A stretch of 37,018 bases of DNA. It comes from Verrucomicrobiota bacterium. Its GTDB lineage: Bacteria; Verrucomicrobiota; Lentisphaeria; JABSQK01; JAJFLO01. The stretch lies in assembly GCA_021772675.1 (NCBI GenBank), contig JAJFLO010000536.1:1-37018 (forward strand). Direction: 5' to 3'. The notes below the pieces were generated by a model, which was not told the origin of the DNA, did no database searches, and worked only from the letters and a program-made list of their open reading frames with translations. Of the stretch, positions 24,278-32,647 are shown piece by piece; position 1 is the first letter of the stretch, and every line of letters starts with the position of its first letter. A program made the translations under genes and the position numbers.

Positions 24278-25036
24278 AGTATTCTTTAAAATTTCGCTTG
24301 TCGCCATAGAAGTTTCAATTGCCTCCCTATATTTCGCATAAAGATCTTCAGGCAAAAAAATCAATCTAAAACCCGCATATAGAACGCGTTTATCGGATGG
24401 ATTTTCATAACATCTCGCATTACAATTGCAATATTTCTCCTCATTAATACACGATCCACCTCGCATAATATGGGCTTCTCCAATCTCATCAATATCATCT
24501 AAGCACCATTCCCAAACATTACCGATTAAATCCGCACAACCATAAGGACTGACGTTTAATGGATGCGCCCCAACAATACTGGTTTGTGATCGTTTAGTGG
24601 TAAATGAAACCTTTTCTCCATTTCCTTTGGGCAGACTATTACCCCATGGATAAATTCTGCCATCAGTTCCTCTAGCTGCCATTTCCCATTCTTCTTCTGA
24701 GGGCAAACTGTAGTATTCTCCTGTAACAGAGCGTGACCAACGCGCATAGGCCTTTGCATTTTGCCAGCTAATTGGTGTGGCAGGACAATCAGGTTTAGGC
24801 GATAGCTGTTCCATAATATCAAACAGATCATAGCTATAACTGGATTCATTTACAAAATGCTTAAATTGCTTAACTGTAATTGGATATTTAGCCATATAAA
24901 ACGAAGCTGGAATTTTACTAGGCACACGTTCTTTTCCATAAAGGAATGTACTATCAGGAATATAACAATATTCGTGACCTAGTGAATCTTTTTTAATTAT
25001 TGATTGCGACCAATACTGTTCGTCTAGTAATGCCAT
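24269..25036 (-). CDS. FGE-sulfatase (SUMF1/EgtB-like) domain protein
   Basis: A 255-residue single-domain protein of the formylglycine-generating-enzyme fold. Visible blocks are FYMAKYPITVKQFKHFVN, CPATPISWQNAKAYARW, YYSLPSEEEWEMAARG, YPWGN, GCADLIGNVWEWCLDD and RGGSC with the terminal AGFRLIF. The usual FGE copper-binding pair lies about five residues apart after RGGS. Here the region is Cys-rich (CINEEKYCNCNARCYENP) but spaced differently, so true sulfatase-activating function is doubtful. A scaffold or other oxygenase-like role is possible. No signal peptide. The start is the ATG at 25036, directly after an in-frame TTG. It is convergent with the TIGR03790 gene. Confidence 0.85.
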   Translation of the reverse strand: MALLDEQYWSQSIIKKDSLGHEYCYIPDSTFLYGKERVPSKIPASFYMAKYPITVKQFKHFVNESSYSYDLFDIMEQLSPKPDCPATPISWQNAKAYARWSRSVTGEYYSLPSEEEWEMAARGTDGRIYPWGNSLPKGNGEKVSFTTKRSQTSIVGAHPLNVSPYGCADLIGNVWEWCLDDIDEIGEAHIMRGGSCINEEKYCNCNARCYENPSDKRVLYAGFRLIFLPEDLYAKYREAIETSMATSEILKNTLY

Positions 25037-25129
25037 CAATTACCCATTCTAATTTATTTATTGATAAATTTCTAACCGTAATTAAAGCCCACATGAGGTA
25101 GTCACCTTCAAAGGAAGTTTGTGAAAACT

Positions 25130-25314
25130 CTTAACCTGATTAATTCATGCGATTCGTCGCGAGAGCACTTAACTCGCTCATAATAAATTGATTAAATAAA
25201 ATTTCACAATGAAAGTGAATTTTCATTCACTGAGATGTAAAATTGAGTTAATCGGCTTATTTGAGCAGAGATTAGGGCTCGCAGCAGAATACAGATGAAT
25301 TATTCAGGCTAAAG
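25130..25314 (+). mobile_element. MITE family B, copy 1 (about 185 bp)
   Basis: The left end CTTAACCTGATTAATTCATG and the right end read inward CTTTAGCCTGAATAATTCAT match at most positions, and similarity continues for about 35 bases (TTCGTCGCGAG against TTCTGCTGCGAG). The same terminal sequence bounds the element nested in the ISL3 transposase at 35981-36185. No clear target duplication is seen here. Confidence 0.7.
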
Positions 25315-25629
25315 TGCCTTCTAATTATTCGTGACATTTCGTCATTAGAGTCAAAGAATTTTGTTATTTAAACGAACGACTTAGTTATTCACATAGGAAA
25401 ATAGACAACGCTCATCAACCAAAATAATAACATAACTGGTTGGTATTTAGCAAAATAGAAACCTCCAAGAAATTCATTGACAAGAAAGGCCAATTCTCAA
25501 AGGACTATATTGTGTGCTAAAGCTAATTCTCCCTCTATTTATAGTCAAGAAAAGAAAATTTATAATTAAAATATTATTGTTTTTCCTCCAATCAAATTAT
25601 AATCATATGTACCTTATACTTTATTACTG

Positions 25630-25879
25630 AGTGCCTGACCGAAAAGTCGGGTTTTTGAAAAATAACTAATAAATACTAGTATTAATAGGCAATAGGTACT
25701 GATAAATATTAAATACTGTTTCAGTCAATAGGAAAAACGAAGATTTCCCAAAAATTTCCAAGTGCTCAAATTCCCTGCGTAGGAAGCCGAGGCTTTCAGG
25801 AAATCGTTGAAATCTTCATTTGTAAATTCTGTCATAACTTATTTGAAAACATTATGTTAATACTTTTCGGTCAGGCACT
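25630..25879. mobile_element. MITE family C (250 bp)
   Basis: Perfect 18-bp terminal inverted repeats, AGTGCCTGACCGAAAAGT (25630-25647) and its complement at 25862-25879, are flanked by a 4-bp direct duplication ACTG (25626-25629 and 25880-25883). The interior has no coding frame. It contains further weak inverted pairs (GAAGATTTC with GAAATCTTC). Confidence 0.8.
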
Positions 25880-26005
25880 ACTGAATAAACTCAGTAGAAA
25901 TAAGGCATGAAAGACCTGATTGAAAATTAATAATTTTATGGAACCCAGAATTATGGCGCAAGAACTAAACCAAGAAATTCTTGAAAGTCCAATTTCATTT
26001 CCAGA

Positions 26006-26157
26006 GCAGTCTGTCGGACTTAGGAAATCGTTTCGAGAAAAACTTCAAATTGAGGCTGTTTTTATCCAAATTTAAGTAGGATATTGTAATACTTTGGATA
26101 AAAATAGGCCAAGAATGCTGTTTTCGCAGTAGATTCATCCTAAGTCCGACACACTGC
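26006..26157. mobile_element. MITE family D (152 bp), nested palindrome
   Basis: The ends GCAGTCTGTCGGACTTAG (26006 onward) and the complement of TCCTAAGTCCGACACACTGC (26138-26157) match at 19 of 20 positions. A second perfect 12-bp inverted pair, TTTTTATCCAAA (26059-26070) and TTTGGATAAAAA (26093-26104), lies inside. Only a 2-bp GA is duplicated at the flanks. A 45-codon frame (25938-26075) enters its left half. Confidence 0.65.
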
Positions 26158-26463
26158 GAACACTATGATCAGAAATTTTCAGATTTTTCGCTCAGTTATA
26201 CGTTTAACGCCTTTCAAAGTGCATTATATTCAACGGTCTCGATAACAGGTTGGATTTCCACTATATTGACTGTAGGGTTACATCGTAACTTGGGAGTTGC
26301 CGCCTGATTCTATCTTAGCGTAACCAAGGACAGAACTGAATTAGCGAAGGGCAATACCATGTTACTTGAAAATTCTATCGATTATTTAGACTATAAAATA
26401 CGTTTATAAACGCCCGAATACTAGCAAAAATTAAATCGATCTGCAACCTAAACTTAAGACATA
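26158..26463. other. Remaining spacer upstream of the histidine kinase gene
   Basis: No coding frame or repeat is recognised. A TTGAAA near 26367 followed 17 bases later by GACTAT or 20 bases later by TATAAA is the best promoter-like pair for the kinase gene, and it is weak. Confidence 0.3.
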
Positions 26464-27684
26464 ATGAGAAAATCTCACAGCATATTTGATCGTTTAATAA
26501 ATCGGTTGGATTTATTGGATGCAACGACCATTCAAAACTGGATGCATAAACTTGCAAGGGAAAAAGGATTATTAGATACTATTCTACAGACTATTCACGA
26601 AGGTGTTTTAATCATTGACAAAAACCTCAAAATTCAATATGTCAATAATGCAGCCATAAATTTACTTGGTCTTCCAGATGACGTAAATGAAAATGATAAT
26701 CACAGTATCAATCGTTATATTCGTGGTGTTGACTGGGACAGCTTAATTTCGCAAGATCTCAAAAAATGGTTTAAAGCGTCAAGACTAGAAATTGAAGTAT
26801 TTTACCCAATCCATAGATATCTTCAGTTTTATTTGATTCCTTATAAAAACGAAGCAGAAGATTACAAAACTTTCGAAGGTCTTGCAACCATTATTTTAAA
26901 TGATGTCACTGAATTCCGAAACAGGGCTGAATCAAAAATGGAATCTGAAAAATTAAAAACAATGACAATGCTCGCCGCAGGAGTTGCTCATGAAATAGGG
27001 AATCCGTTAAACAGCTTGACAATTCACTTACAATTACTTCAACGCATGTTAAGTCAAACGAAGGAAAATAGTGAGGGCCACGAGTTATTGAAAATTTCAC
27101 TCGAGGAGGTAAATCGATTAGATTCAATAATTAACCGTTTTCTGAAAGCAATTCGTCCTTCCAAGCTTGAATTGAAACCATTATCCTTAAAAGATACCAT
27201 CAGTGATTCCATCACATTCATGAAAAAGGAAATCGAAGATCGCGGGATTTTTGTCGAAGGATCCTGGCCAAAAGACATACCCGTGATTTACGGTGACGAT
27301 GCACAATTAAAGCAAGTTTTTTATAATATCATAAAAAATGCATTGCAATCAATGCCTGAAGGAGGTTTACTGCAAGTTTCTCTATCTGTCACGCCAGATT
27401 TCATTCAAATAATCTTTGTTGACAATGGTAAAGGCATTGCTCCAGAAGAACTAGGTAATATCTTCAATCCCTATTATACCACAAAAGACGACGGGTCAGG
27501 CTTAGGGTTAATGATTGTTGAACGAATCATACGAGAACACAATGGTGAGCTAGGAGTAGAGAGTGGCGTGGAAAAAGGAACAACCATAAATATAAAATTA
27601 CCTAGATGGGATAAGACAACAAATCTATTAGAACCTCCAGCACAACCGGTAAGCATAAAAAAGGCAACTGACATTGATGATTAA
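26464..27684 (+). CDS. Soluble PAS-domain sensor histidine kinase (NtrB-like)
   Basis: A 406-residue kinase without membrane segments, so it senses a cytoplasmic signal. A PAS domain spans about 33-150 (EGVLIIDKNLKIQYVNNAA). The dimerisation/phosphoacceptor helix contains His176 in AAGVAHEIGNPLNSL. The ATPase domain has the N box around Asn292 (NIIKNALQSMPEGG), G1 at VDNGKGIAPEE and G2 at GSGLGLMIVERI. The EIGNPLNSL H-box is typical of the NtrB/ZraS/AtoS group that pairs with sigma-54 activators. The cognate regulator starts 26 bases downstream. No clear Shine-Dalgarno is seen. Confidence 0.93.
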   Translation: MRKSHSIFDRLINRLDLLDATTIQNWMHKLAREKGLLDTILQTIHEGVLIIDKNLKIQYVNNAAINLLGLPDDVNENDNHSINRYIRGVDWDSLISQDLKKWFKASRLEIEVFYPIHRYLQFYLIPYKNEAEDYKTFEGLATIILNDVTEFRNRAESKMESEKLKTMTMLAAGVAHEIGNPLNSLTIHLQLLQRMLSQTKENSEGHELLKISLEEVNRLDSIINRFLKAIRPSKLELKPLSLKDTISDSITFMKKEIEDRGIFVEGSWPKDIPVIYGDDAQLKQVFYNIIKNALQSMPEGGLLQVSLSVTPDFIQIIFVDNGKGIAPEELGNIFNPYYTTKDDGSGLGLMIVERIIREHNGELGVESGVEKGTTINIKLPRWDKTTNLLEPPAQPVSIKKATDIDD

Positions 27685-27710
27685 TTTTGAATTGAGTAAC
27701 TAATTTAACA

Positions 27711-29075
27711 ATGAAAAAACCAAAAATATTAATTATTGATGATGAGCGCAATACACGAGAAGGATTAAAGAGAGCGTTATCAAATAAATATGAAGTCAGT
27801 GTTGCGAGTAATGCGAAATTGGGCATGAATTTCGTTTTAGAAAAAAGTTTTGACGTTGTATTCACGGATCTACGAATGCCTGAACTAGATGGAATGAATT
27901 TTCTGAAACGAGTTAATGCCTTAGAGTCCAAACCAATATGTATTATGCTTACCGCTTACGGTTCAATAGAAAATGCCGTTGAAGCAATGAAATATGGTGC
28001 CTATGATTTTTTAACTAAACCAGTGAATCTTGATAATCTCGAAATAGTATTGGAAAGGGCACTCGAATCTGTAAAAATAAAAAGGGAAAATATTGATCTA
28101 AAACGTCAGCTTGCCTCAAAATATGCCTTTGAGAACATTATAGGGGCGTCTTCAGCAATGCAGCATGTCTTTGATTCTCTAAAACAAATTGCACCAGCAA
28201 GATCTACCGTTCTATTGACCGGAGAAAGTGGGACAGGCAAGGAATTAGCTGCTCGAGCCCTGCACCAACTCAGTAACCGAGCAGACAAACCATTCGTTAC
28301 CGTTCATTGTGCAGCGTTATCACGGAATCTTCTGGAAAGTGAATTATTCGGTCATGAAAAAGGTGCATTTACTGGCGCAACAGAGCAGAAAAAAGGGCGT
28401 TTCGAAATCGCGGACGGCGGAACCGTATTCCTCGATGAAATAGCTGAGATTGATCCTTCTGTTCAAATTATTTTACTGCGAATACTGGAAAATAAAATAT
28501 TTGAGCGAGTTGGCGGCACAACTCCAATCGAGGTTGATGTTCGTTTAATTGCAGCAACAAATAAAAATCTGAAAGAAATGGCAGATGAAGGAAAATTTCG
28601 GGAAGATCTTTATTATCGATTGGACGTTCTGCAAATTCATATGCCAAGTCTACGTGAACGAAAAGAAGATATTCCGTTACTATTAAAACATTATTTAAAT
28701 GTGTTCAATTCAGAAAATGAACGAAACATTACCAGTTTTTCATCTCAAGCGTTAGAATCATTGATTGATTATGACTGGCCTGGAAATGTGCGTGAATTGC
28801 GCAATGCTGTAGAAAGAATTGTAGTTATGACTATAAATGACATAATTGGCGTAAATGATATACCTGGTCACATACGTTATAAAGGTTCTAGTAATCCGCT
28901 GACAAATATTATGCCTGGTGGCAATGGGCTCGATATCAATGAAAATGAAAAATTAATGATCGTTAAAGCATTACAAAAATGTAATGGAAACAGAACTGAA
29001 GCAGCAAAACAGCTTGGAATAAGCAGAAGAACCATAATTCGGAAAATCAAAAAATTTGGTTTGGATTTGTTATGA
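27711..29075 (+). CDS. Sigma-54-dependent response regulator, NtrC family
   Basis: A 454-residue transcription activator. The receiver domain (1-120) has the phosphoacceptor Asp53 (FTDLRMPE), Thr81 and Lys103. The AAA+ domain (about 140-370) has Walker A GESGTGKE (171-178), the sigma-54-contacting GAFTGA loop (218-223) and Walker B TVFLDEIAEI. The C-terminal Fis-type helix-turn-helix is GNRTEAAKQLGISRRTIIRK. It is immediately downstream of its kinase. It should activate sigma-54 promoters. Its neighbours suggest envelope polysaccharide genes as targets, but no convincing -24/-12 site was found in the window. Confidence 0.95.
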   Translation: MKKPKILIIDDERNTREGLKRALSNKYEVSVASNAKLGMNFVLEKSFDVVFTDLRMPELDGMNFLKRVNALESKPICIMLTAYGSIENAVEAMKYGAYDFLTKPVNLDNLEIVLERALESVKIKRENIDLKRQLASKYAFENIIGASSAMQHVFDSLKQIAPARSTVLLTGESGTGKELAARALHQLSNRADKPFVTVHCAALSRNLLESELFGHEKGAFTGATEQKKGRFEIADGGTVFLDEIAEIDPSVQIILLRILENKIFERVGGTTPIEVDVRLIAATNKNLKEMADEGKFREDLYYRLDVLQIHMPSLRERKEDIPLLLKHYLNVFNSENERNITSFSSQALESLIDYDWPGNVRELRNAVERIVVMTINDIIGVNDIPGHIRYKGSSNPLTNIMPGGNGLDINENEKLMIVKALQKCNGNRTEAAKQLGISRRTIIRKIKKFGLDLL

Positions 29076-29096
29076 TGATCAAGGAGAAAAATTTAA

Positions 29097-29211
29097 TTGA
29101 TCCGCAGAGACGCTAAGGGAAGCTTTAAATTGATTTTTGTTTATGTTTGATATCGTCTGTCGATCATAAACAAAAATAGCATTTTAAAACTTTGCATCTC
29201 TGTAGTTAAAA
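29097..29211. repeat. Nested inverted-repeat element upstream of the O-antigen ligase-like gene
   Basis: The outer arms are CCGCAGAGACGCTAAGG (from 29102) and CTTTGCATCTCTGTAG (29190-29205), which pair imperfectly. The inner arms TTTTTGTTTATG (29134-29145) and CATAAACAAAAA (29165-29176) are perfect, with further pairing toward the centre. The CTCTG-type outer motif recurs at 30927-30950 and 31457-31480. Confidence 0.55.
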
Positions 29212-29215
29212 AAAG

Positions 29216-30868
29216 ATGACCCACACTTCATATGATTTGCACAAGAATATTCGATACATGAAATTTAAGACATCCCCTATTAACATTTGCAATAAGATCA
29301 TTGAATACGGATTAATTTTTTTAGTCATATTCACCCCATTAGCGTTCGGTTCAGTGCACCCATGGGCATATTCGATTATGGAATGTGTAAGCTTTTCATT
29401 GATGATCGTGTGGTTTATAAAGTTGATGATTTTAAGCATCAACCCCAAAAATGGGGATCATAAATCTCCTGCAACCAGTTTTAATCTATTATTCATACCT
29501 CTCGTCCTTTTTCTGGGATTGCTGTTATTGCAAATTACTCCGTTTACGCCCGAAACATTGAAGTATTTATCACCGAATACCTATGATTTATACAAATTAA
29601 CCCTTCCCTGTTACGACACCCCTATCCCCTCGAATTTCATCGACAGTAGCAACCATCATCTATCTTCTAAATCCCAAATCTTAAATCTTAAATCTAAGAT
29701 TTTCCGCTCCCTATCAATCTATCCTTACTTGACCAAAACAATGTTTCTACAGCTCTTGTCATGCTGTTGTATATACCTTGTTATAACGAACAATTTTAGA
29801 TTTGAAAGAATTCTAAGGCGCCATTATAAAAATGAAAATCAAAATATTTATATAAACGGTGACCGGTTTATAAAGGCAATAATTTATACAGGATTCATTG
29901 CCTCAGTTTTAGGATTATTACAGTATTTTTCCGGAACTGAAAAGATATACTGGCTGCGAGATGCATCCTACGCCAGTCCATTTGGCCCCTATATAAATCG
30001 AAATCATTTTGCCGGTTACATAAACCTATCAATTCCGCTAGTGTTGGCTGTAGTAATTTCAGATCAGAAAATCAGCAGTATTTTTTATCACCAAAAAGGT
30101 AATATACGCCTTCTCACAAAAAATATAATCGTCGCAATTGATCCCTGGATACGCAACAATGGATTTAAATTCTTTTCATTAGTCCTTATGATTTCATGTC
30201 TCTTTTTATCAGCATCACGCGGTGGATTTCTAAGCTTCTGGATCTCGATTGCGGTCTTTTCTATCCTTATATTTGCAGGAAAAGGTCGTACTATTTTTCA
30301 TATCCCCACAAAAATCATACTAATAATATTCATATCAATTTTATTTTTTACGCTGCTGTGGAGTGATCTCAGACCCGTCACGAGCCGCTTTTCAAAGTTG
30401 ATAGACTATGCAGAAACAATTGAGATAGATTACCGGACGCTTGCCTATATTGATGCTTGGAAAATGGCCCGTGACTTCCCTTTTTTCGGAGTTGGATTGG
30501 GGGGATTTGAAATACTTTATTTCAAATACCGCTCTGTAGGAGCAGCGAAAGTAGCGACAACAGCATATAGCTCGACGCATAGTGACTATTTACAATTACT
30601 CACAGATACAGGATGGTTGGGATGTCTGGCAGTATTTACTTTTATTACTTTGTTCTTGCTAATAGTCATAGTGAAATACACGAAAGTTGAAGACCCATTT
30701 ATCAAATTATTGGCAGCTGGGGGATTAAGTGGGTTTATTTCAATGTGCTGTCACAGCTTTGTTGATTTTAATATGCAAATACCCGCAAACGTGCTACATC
30801 TATTTATAATCATTGCAATCACCCAAACGTCACTAAGAAATGAAAATTACAAAAAGGCGATGGTGTAA
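29216..30868 (+). CDS. O-antigen ligase/polymerase (Wzy/WaaL) family membrane protein
   Basis: A 550-residue integral membrane protein with roughly ten or more hydrophobic segments from residue 24 onward. A large periplasm-type loop lies near residues 420-480, including FPFFGVGLGGFEILYF and STHSDYLQLLTDTGWLG, the Wzy_C/O-antigen-ligase signature. FGPYINRNHFAGYINLSIPL and SASRGGFLSFW are also characteristic. Such proteins polymerise or ligate surface glycans at the outer face of the inner membrane. The start may be 29216 or the internal ATG at 29258; neither has a Shine-Dalgarno. It follows the two-component pair and precedes the TPR and APS kinase genes on the same strand. Confidence 0.88.
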   Translation: MTHTSYDLHKNIRYMKFKTSPINICNKIIEYGLIFLVIFTPLAFGSVHPWAYSIMECVSFSLMIVWFIKLMILSINPKNGDHKSPATSFNLLFIPLVLFLGLLLLQITPFTPETLKYLSPNTYDLYKLTLPCYDTPIPSNFIDSSNHHLSSKSQILNLKSKIFRSLSIYPYLTKTMFLQLLSCCCIYLVITNNFRFERILRRHYKNENQNIYINGDRFIKAIIYTGFIASVLGLLQYFSGTEKIYWLRDASYASPFGPYINRNHFAGYINLSIPLVLAVVISDQKISSIFYHQKGNIRLLTKNIIVAIDPWIRNNGFKFFSLVLMISCLFLSASRGGFLSFWISIAVFSILIFAGKGRTIFHIPTKIILIIFISILFFTLLWSDLRPVTSRFSKLIDYAETIEIDYRTLAYIDAWKMARDFPFFGVGLGGFEILYFKYRSVGAAKVATTAYSSTHSDYLQLLTDTGWLGCLAVFTFITLFLLIVIVKYTKVEDPFIKLLAAGGLSGFISMCCHSFVDFNMQIPANVLHLFIIIAITQTSLRNENYKKAMV

Positions 30869-30926
30869 ATTAATTTACACCGCGACACAAAAAAATCATA
30901 AATCTAACTTCTAAAATTTATAAATC

Positions 30927-30950
30927 TTGCCTCTGCGTCTCTGCAATTCA
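30927..30950 (+). repeat. CTCTGCGTCTCTGC motif, copy before the TPR gene
   Basis: TTGCCTCTGCGTCTCTGCAA ends about 15 bases before the ATG at 30965. It matches the motif at 29190 and 31457 and, inverted, at 29097. It takes the place where a ribosome-binding site would be expected. Confidence 0.5.
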
Positions 30951-30964
30951 AATAAGCAAAAATC

Positions 30965-31429
30965 ATGAAATCTATCATTTTAATAGCTAAATTAGTTTCA
31001 TTACTATCTTTAATAATTGTTTTCTGCATGTTAATCCAGCATTCATTCAAGCAAGGATTAGCTGACGTGTATCAGTTGCTGGCCCAGTCTGAAAAAAAAG
31101 ATTTAGATAATAATATAAATTTTAACATAAAAGCGGTTAACTTAGGTCCGCATAATGCAGAACTAAGTGAATCATTAGGCCAGCTATATCTAGAAAAGGC
31201 AGCTCAATCAACAACCAATAACCCTCAATTTATAAATAATGCAATCGCATCATTTCAGAATGCGATCCAATTAAACCCCACAAATTACAAGTACCATTTA
31301 TTCCTAGCTCATGGCAATTTTAAGCTCGATAATGATTCAGAAAAATTTATGGAAAAATTACTGATGATCGAAACACTGGATCCTCATAATGAAATTATTT
31401 CCAAGTACAAAAATAAATTTGGAAATTAA
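30965..31429 (+). CDS. Small membrane-anchored TPR-like protein
   Basis: A 154-residue protein with an N-terminal hydrophobic anchor (about 4-25) and a helical periplasmic part. Alternating helices such as NAELSESLGQLYLEKAAQ and AIASFQNAIQLNPTNYKYHL match tetratricopeptide repeats, with two or three units at about 45-140. TPR proteins of this size commonly accompany O-antigen ligase-type genes and are thought to act as assembly scaffolds. Its position directly after such a gene supports that role but does not prove it. No catalytic motif is present. Confidence 0.75.
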   Translation: MKSIILIAKLVSLLSLIIVFCMLIQHSFKQGLADVYQLLAQSEKKDLDNNINFNIKAVNLGPHNAELSESLGQLYLEKAAQSTTNNPQFINNAIASFQNAIQLNPTNYKYHLFLAHGNFKLDNDSEKFMEKLLMIETLDPHNEIISKYKNKFGN

Positions 31430-31456
31430 TCTAAACAATAAATGAATTTAAAGATG

Positions 31457-31480
31457 TTCTTTGTGTCTTTGCGTTTCATT
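31457..31480 (+). repeat. CTTTGTGTCTTTGCG motif, copy before the APS kinase gene
   Basis: TTCTTTGTGTCTTTGCGTTT ends about 25 bases before the ATG at 31503 and is a variant of the motif at 30927-30950. An AAGGAAA ribosome-binding site lies between it and the start codon here. Confidence 0.5.
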
Positions 31481-31502
31481 ATATTTTTAAGGAAACATTT
31501 CT

Positions 31503-32054
31503 ATGTTAAATTACGAATCAATCTACAAAAAAGGTGTTTGTATCTGGCTAACCGGACTTAGTGCGGCAGGAAAGTCAACAACAGCATCAGCCCTTTCTTC
31601 CCGGATAGAAGAATTAAATCGGAAAGTCACATTATTAGACGGTGATATTATACGAACGAATCTATCGAAAGGATTAGGATTCAGCAAAGAAGACCGTGAT
31701 GCCAACATTTTAAGAATTGGTTTTGTTGCATCAGAAATTGTTAAGCATGGTGGCATAGTTATCTGCCCTTGTATTAGTCCCTATAAAGAAACACGTCAAA
31801 AAGTTCGTGAAAAGATTGGAACAAATCAATTCATCGAAATATACATTGCGACTCCACTACACATTTGTGAAGAAAGAGATCCGAAAGGATTATATAAAAA
31901 AGCACGAAATGGAGAAATACCCCATTTCACCGGTATTGACGATCCCTACGAACCCCCAGTAAATCCAGAATTAGCTTTAATAACAACAAACGTTTCTATC
32001 GAAAATAATTTACAGACAATTATTAATTTTCTTGAAAAGAGAGATTTACTTTAG
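31503..32054 (+). CDS. cysC: Adenylylsulfate (APS) kinase
   Basis: A 183-residue cytoplasmic enzyme making PAPS from APS and ATP, for sulfate assimilation or as sulfuryl donor for sulfated polymers. The P-loop GLSAAGKSTT lies at about 18-27. LLDGDIIRTNLSKGLGFS and EDRDANILRIGFVA are conserved APS kinase blocks. CEERDPKGLYKKARNGEI with FTGIDDPYEPP is the C-terminal signature. The enzyme stands alone, with no sulfurylase fused or adjacent. Given the neighbouring glycan genes, a role in making sulfated surface polysaccharide is attractive but inferred. AAGGAAAC is the likely ribosome-binding site. Confidence 0.94.
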   Translation: MLNYESIYKKGVCIWLTGLSAAGKSTTASALSSRIEELNRKVTLLDGDIIRTNLSKGLGFSKEDRDANILRIGFVASEIVKHGGIVICPCISPYKETRQKVREKIGTNQFIEIYIATPLHICEERDPKGLYKKARNGEIPHFTGIDDPYEPPVNPELALITTNVSIENNLQTIINFLEKRDLL

Positions 32055-32219
32055 TATAATTTGCATGTGAACTGTCTGACCCCCTTTAGTTATGTCAGTT
32101 GTCGTCACAACAGACGGAGACTGATAATTTTGGCAAAACATATTTTAATAATAGCAATATTTTAATCCTATACGCTCAAAAAAGCGTCGAAATAGTTTTG
32201 TACTACTATCCGTAAGAAT

Positions 32220-32241
32220 CTTGTTTTTTTAACAAGTTTTT
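32220..32241 (+). terminator. Weak terminator-like hairpin downstream of cysC
   Basis: CTTGTT and AACAAG form a 6-bp stem with a T-rich loop, followed by TTTTT. It lies 165 bases after the cysC stop. Low GC makes it weak. Confidence 0.35.
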
Positions 32242-32300
32242 AAATTTAGCTGACTCATAAGATTTTAATTTCAAATTGATTATGGTTTGAAAGTTTTAGG

Positions 32301-32400
32301 AAAAGGGCCTGAGAGCCGAACGCAGTGAGACAGGCTGCCGAGCCGGCAGCAATGGACGTCGCGGATGACAACCTACACGTTTTCAAAAGGGCTTGTCTCA
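32301..32400 (+). ncRNA. GC-rich structured island, possible RNA or leader element
   Basis: This roughly 100-base block is much richer in GC than the surrounding DNA. It contains the perfect hairpin GCTGCCG-AGC-CGGCAGC (32334-32350). TGAGACAGGC (32326-32335) can pair with GGCTTGTCTCA (32390-32400), and GCCTG...CAGGC can pair locally. It lies about 250 bases before the small exported protein gene. No long coding frame crosses it. It could be a non-coding RNA, a cis-regulatory leader or a foreign repeat. Apart from this block and the weak hairpin near 32220, the 32055-32647 spacer holds nothing recognised. Confidence 0.4.
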
Positions 32401-32647
32401 GTATGAACAGAGCGAATGTCACTTCAGTTCTTTATTCGTGTTGATCCGTGAAAATTCTTGATTATGTTAAATTTTGGTTACGGTTATGCTGAGCTAAGTA
32501 CTTTTGTAGGTAAAATAAAAATACTAGTTTTTTAAAATTTATGACTTGAAATATATTCAATAATGTTTCTGTTATGCATGTGTGACTTAATTTATGAATT
32601 CATAAGGGGTTCGCAACTTAAAATTGAAAACAATAGGAGAATTATGT

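Noticed and set aside
29134..29176. Perfect TTTTTGTTTATG/CATAAACAAAAA hairpin as terminator of the response regulator
   Set aside because: The stem is almost all A-T and has no following T-run. It is enclosed by an outer inverted motif, so a repeat element explains it better.
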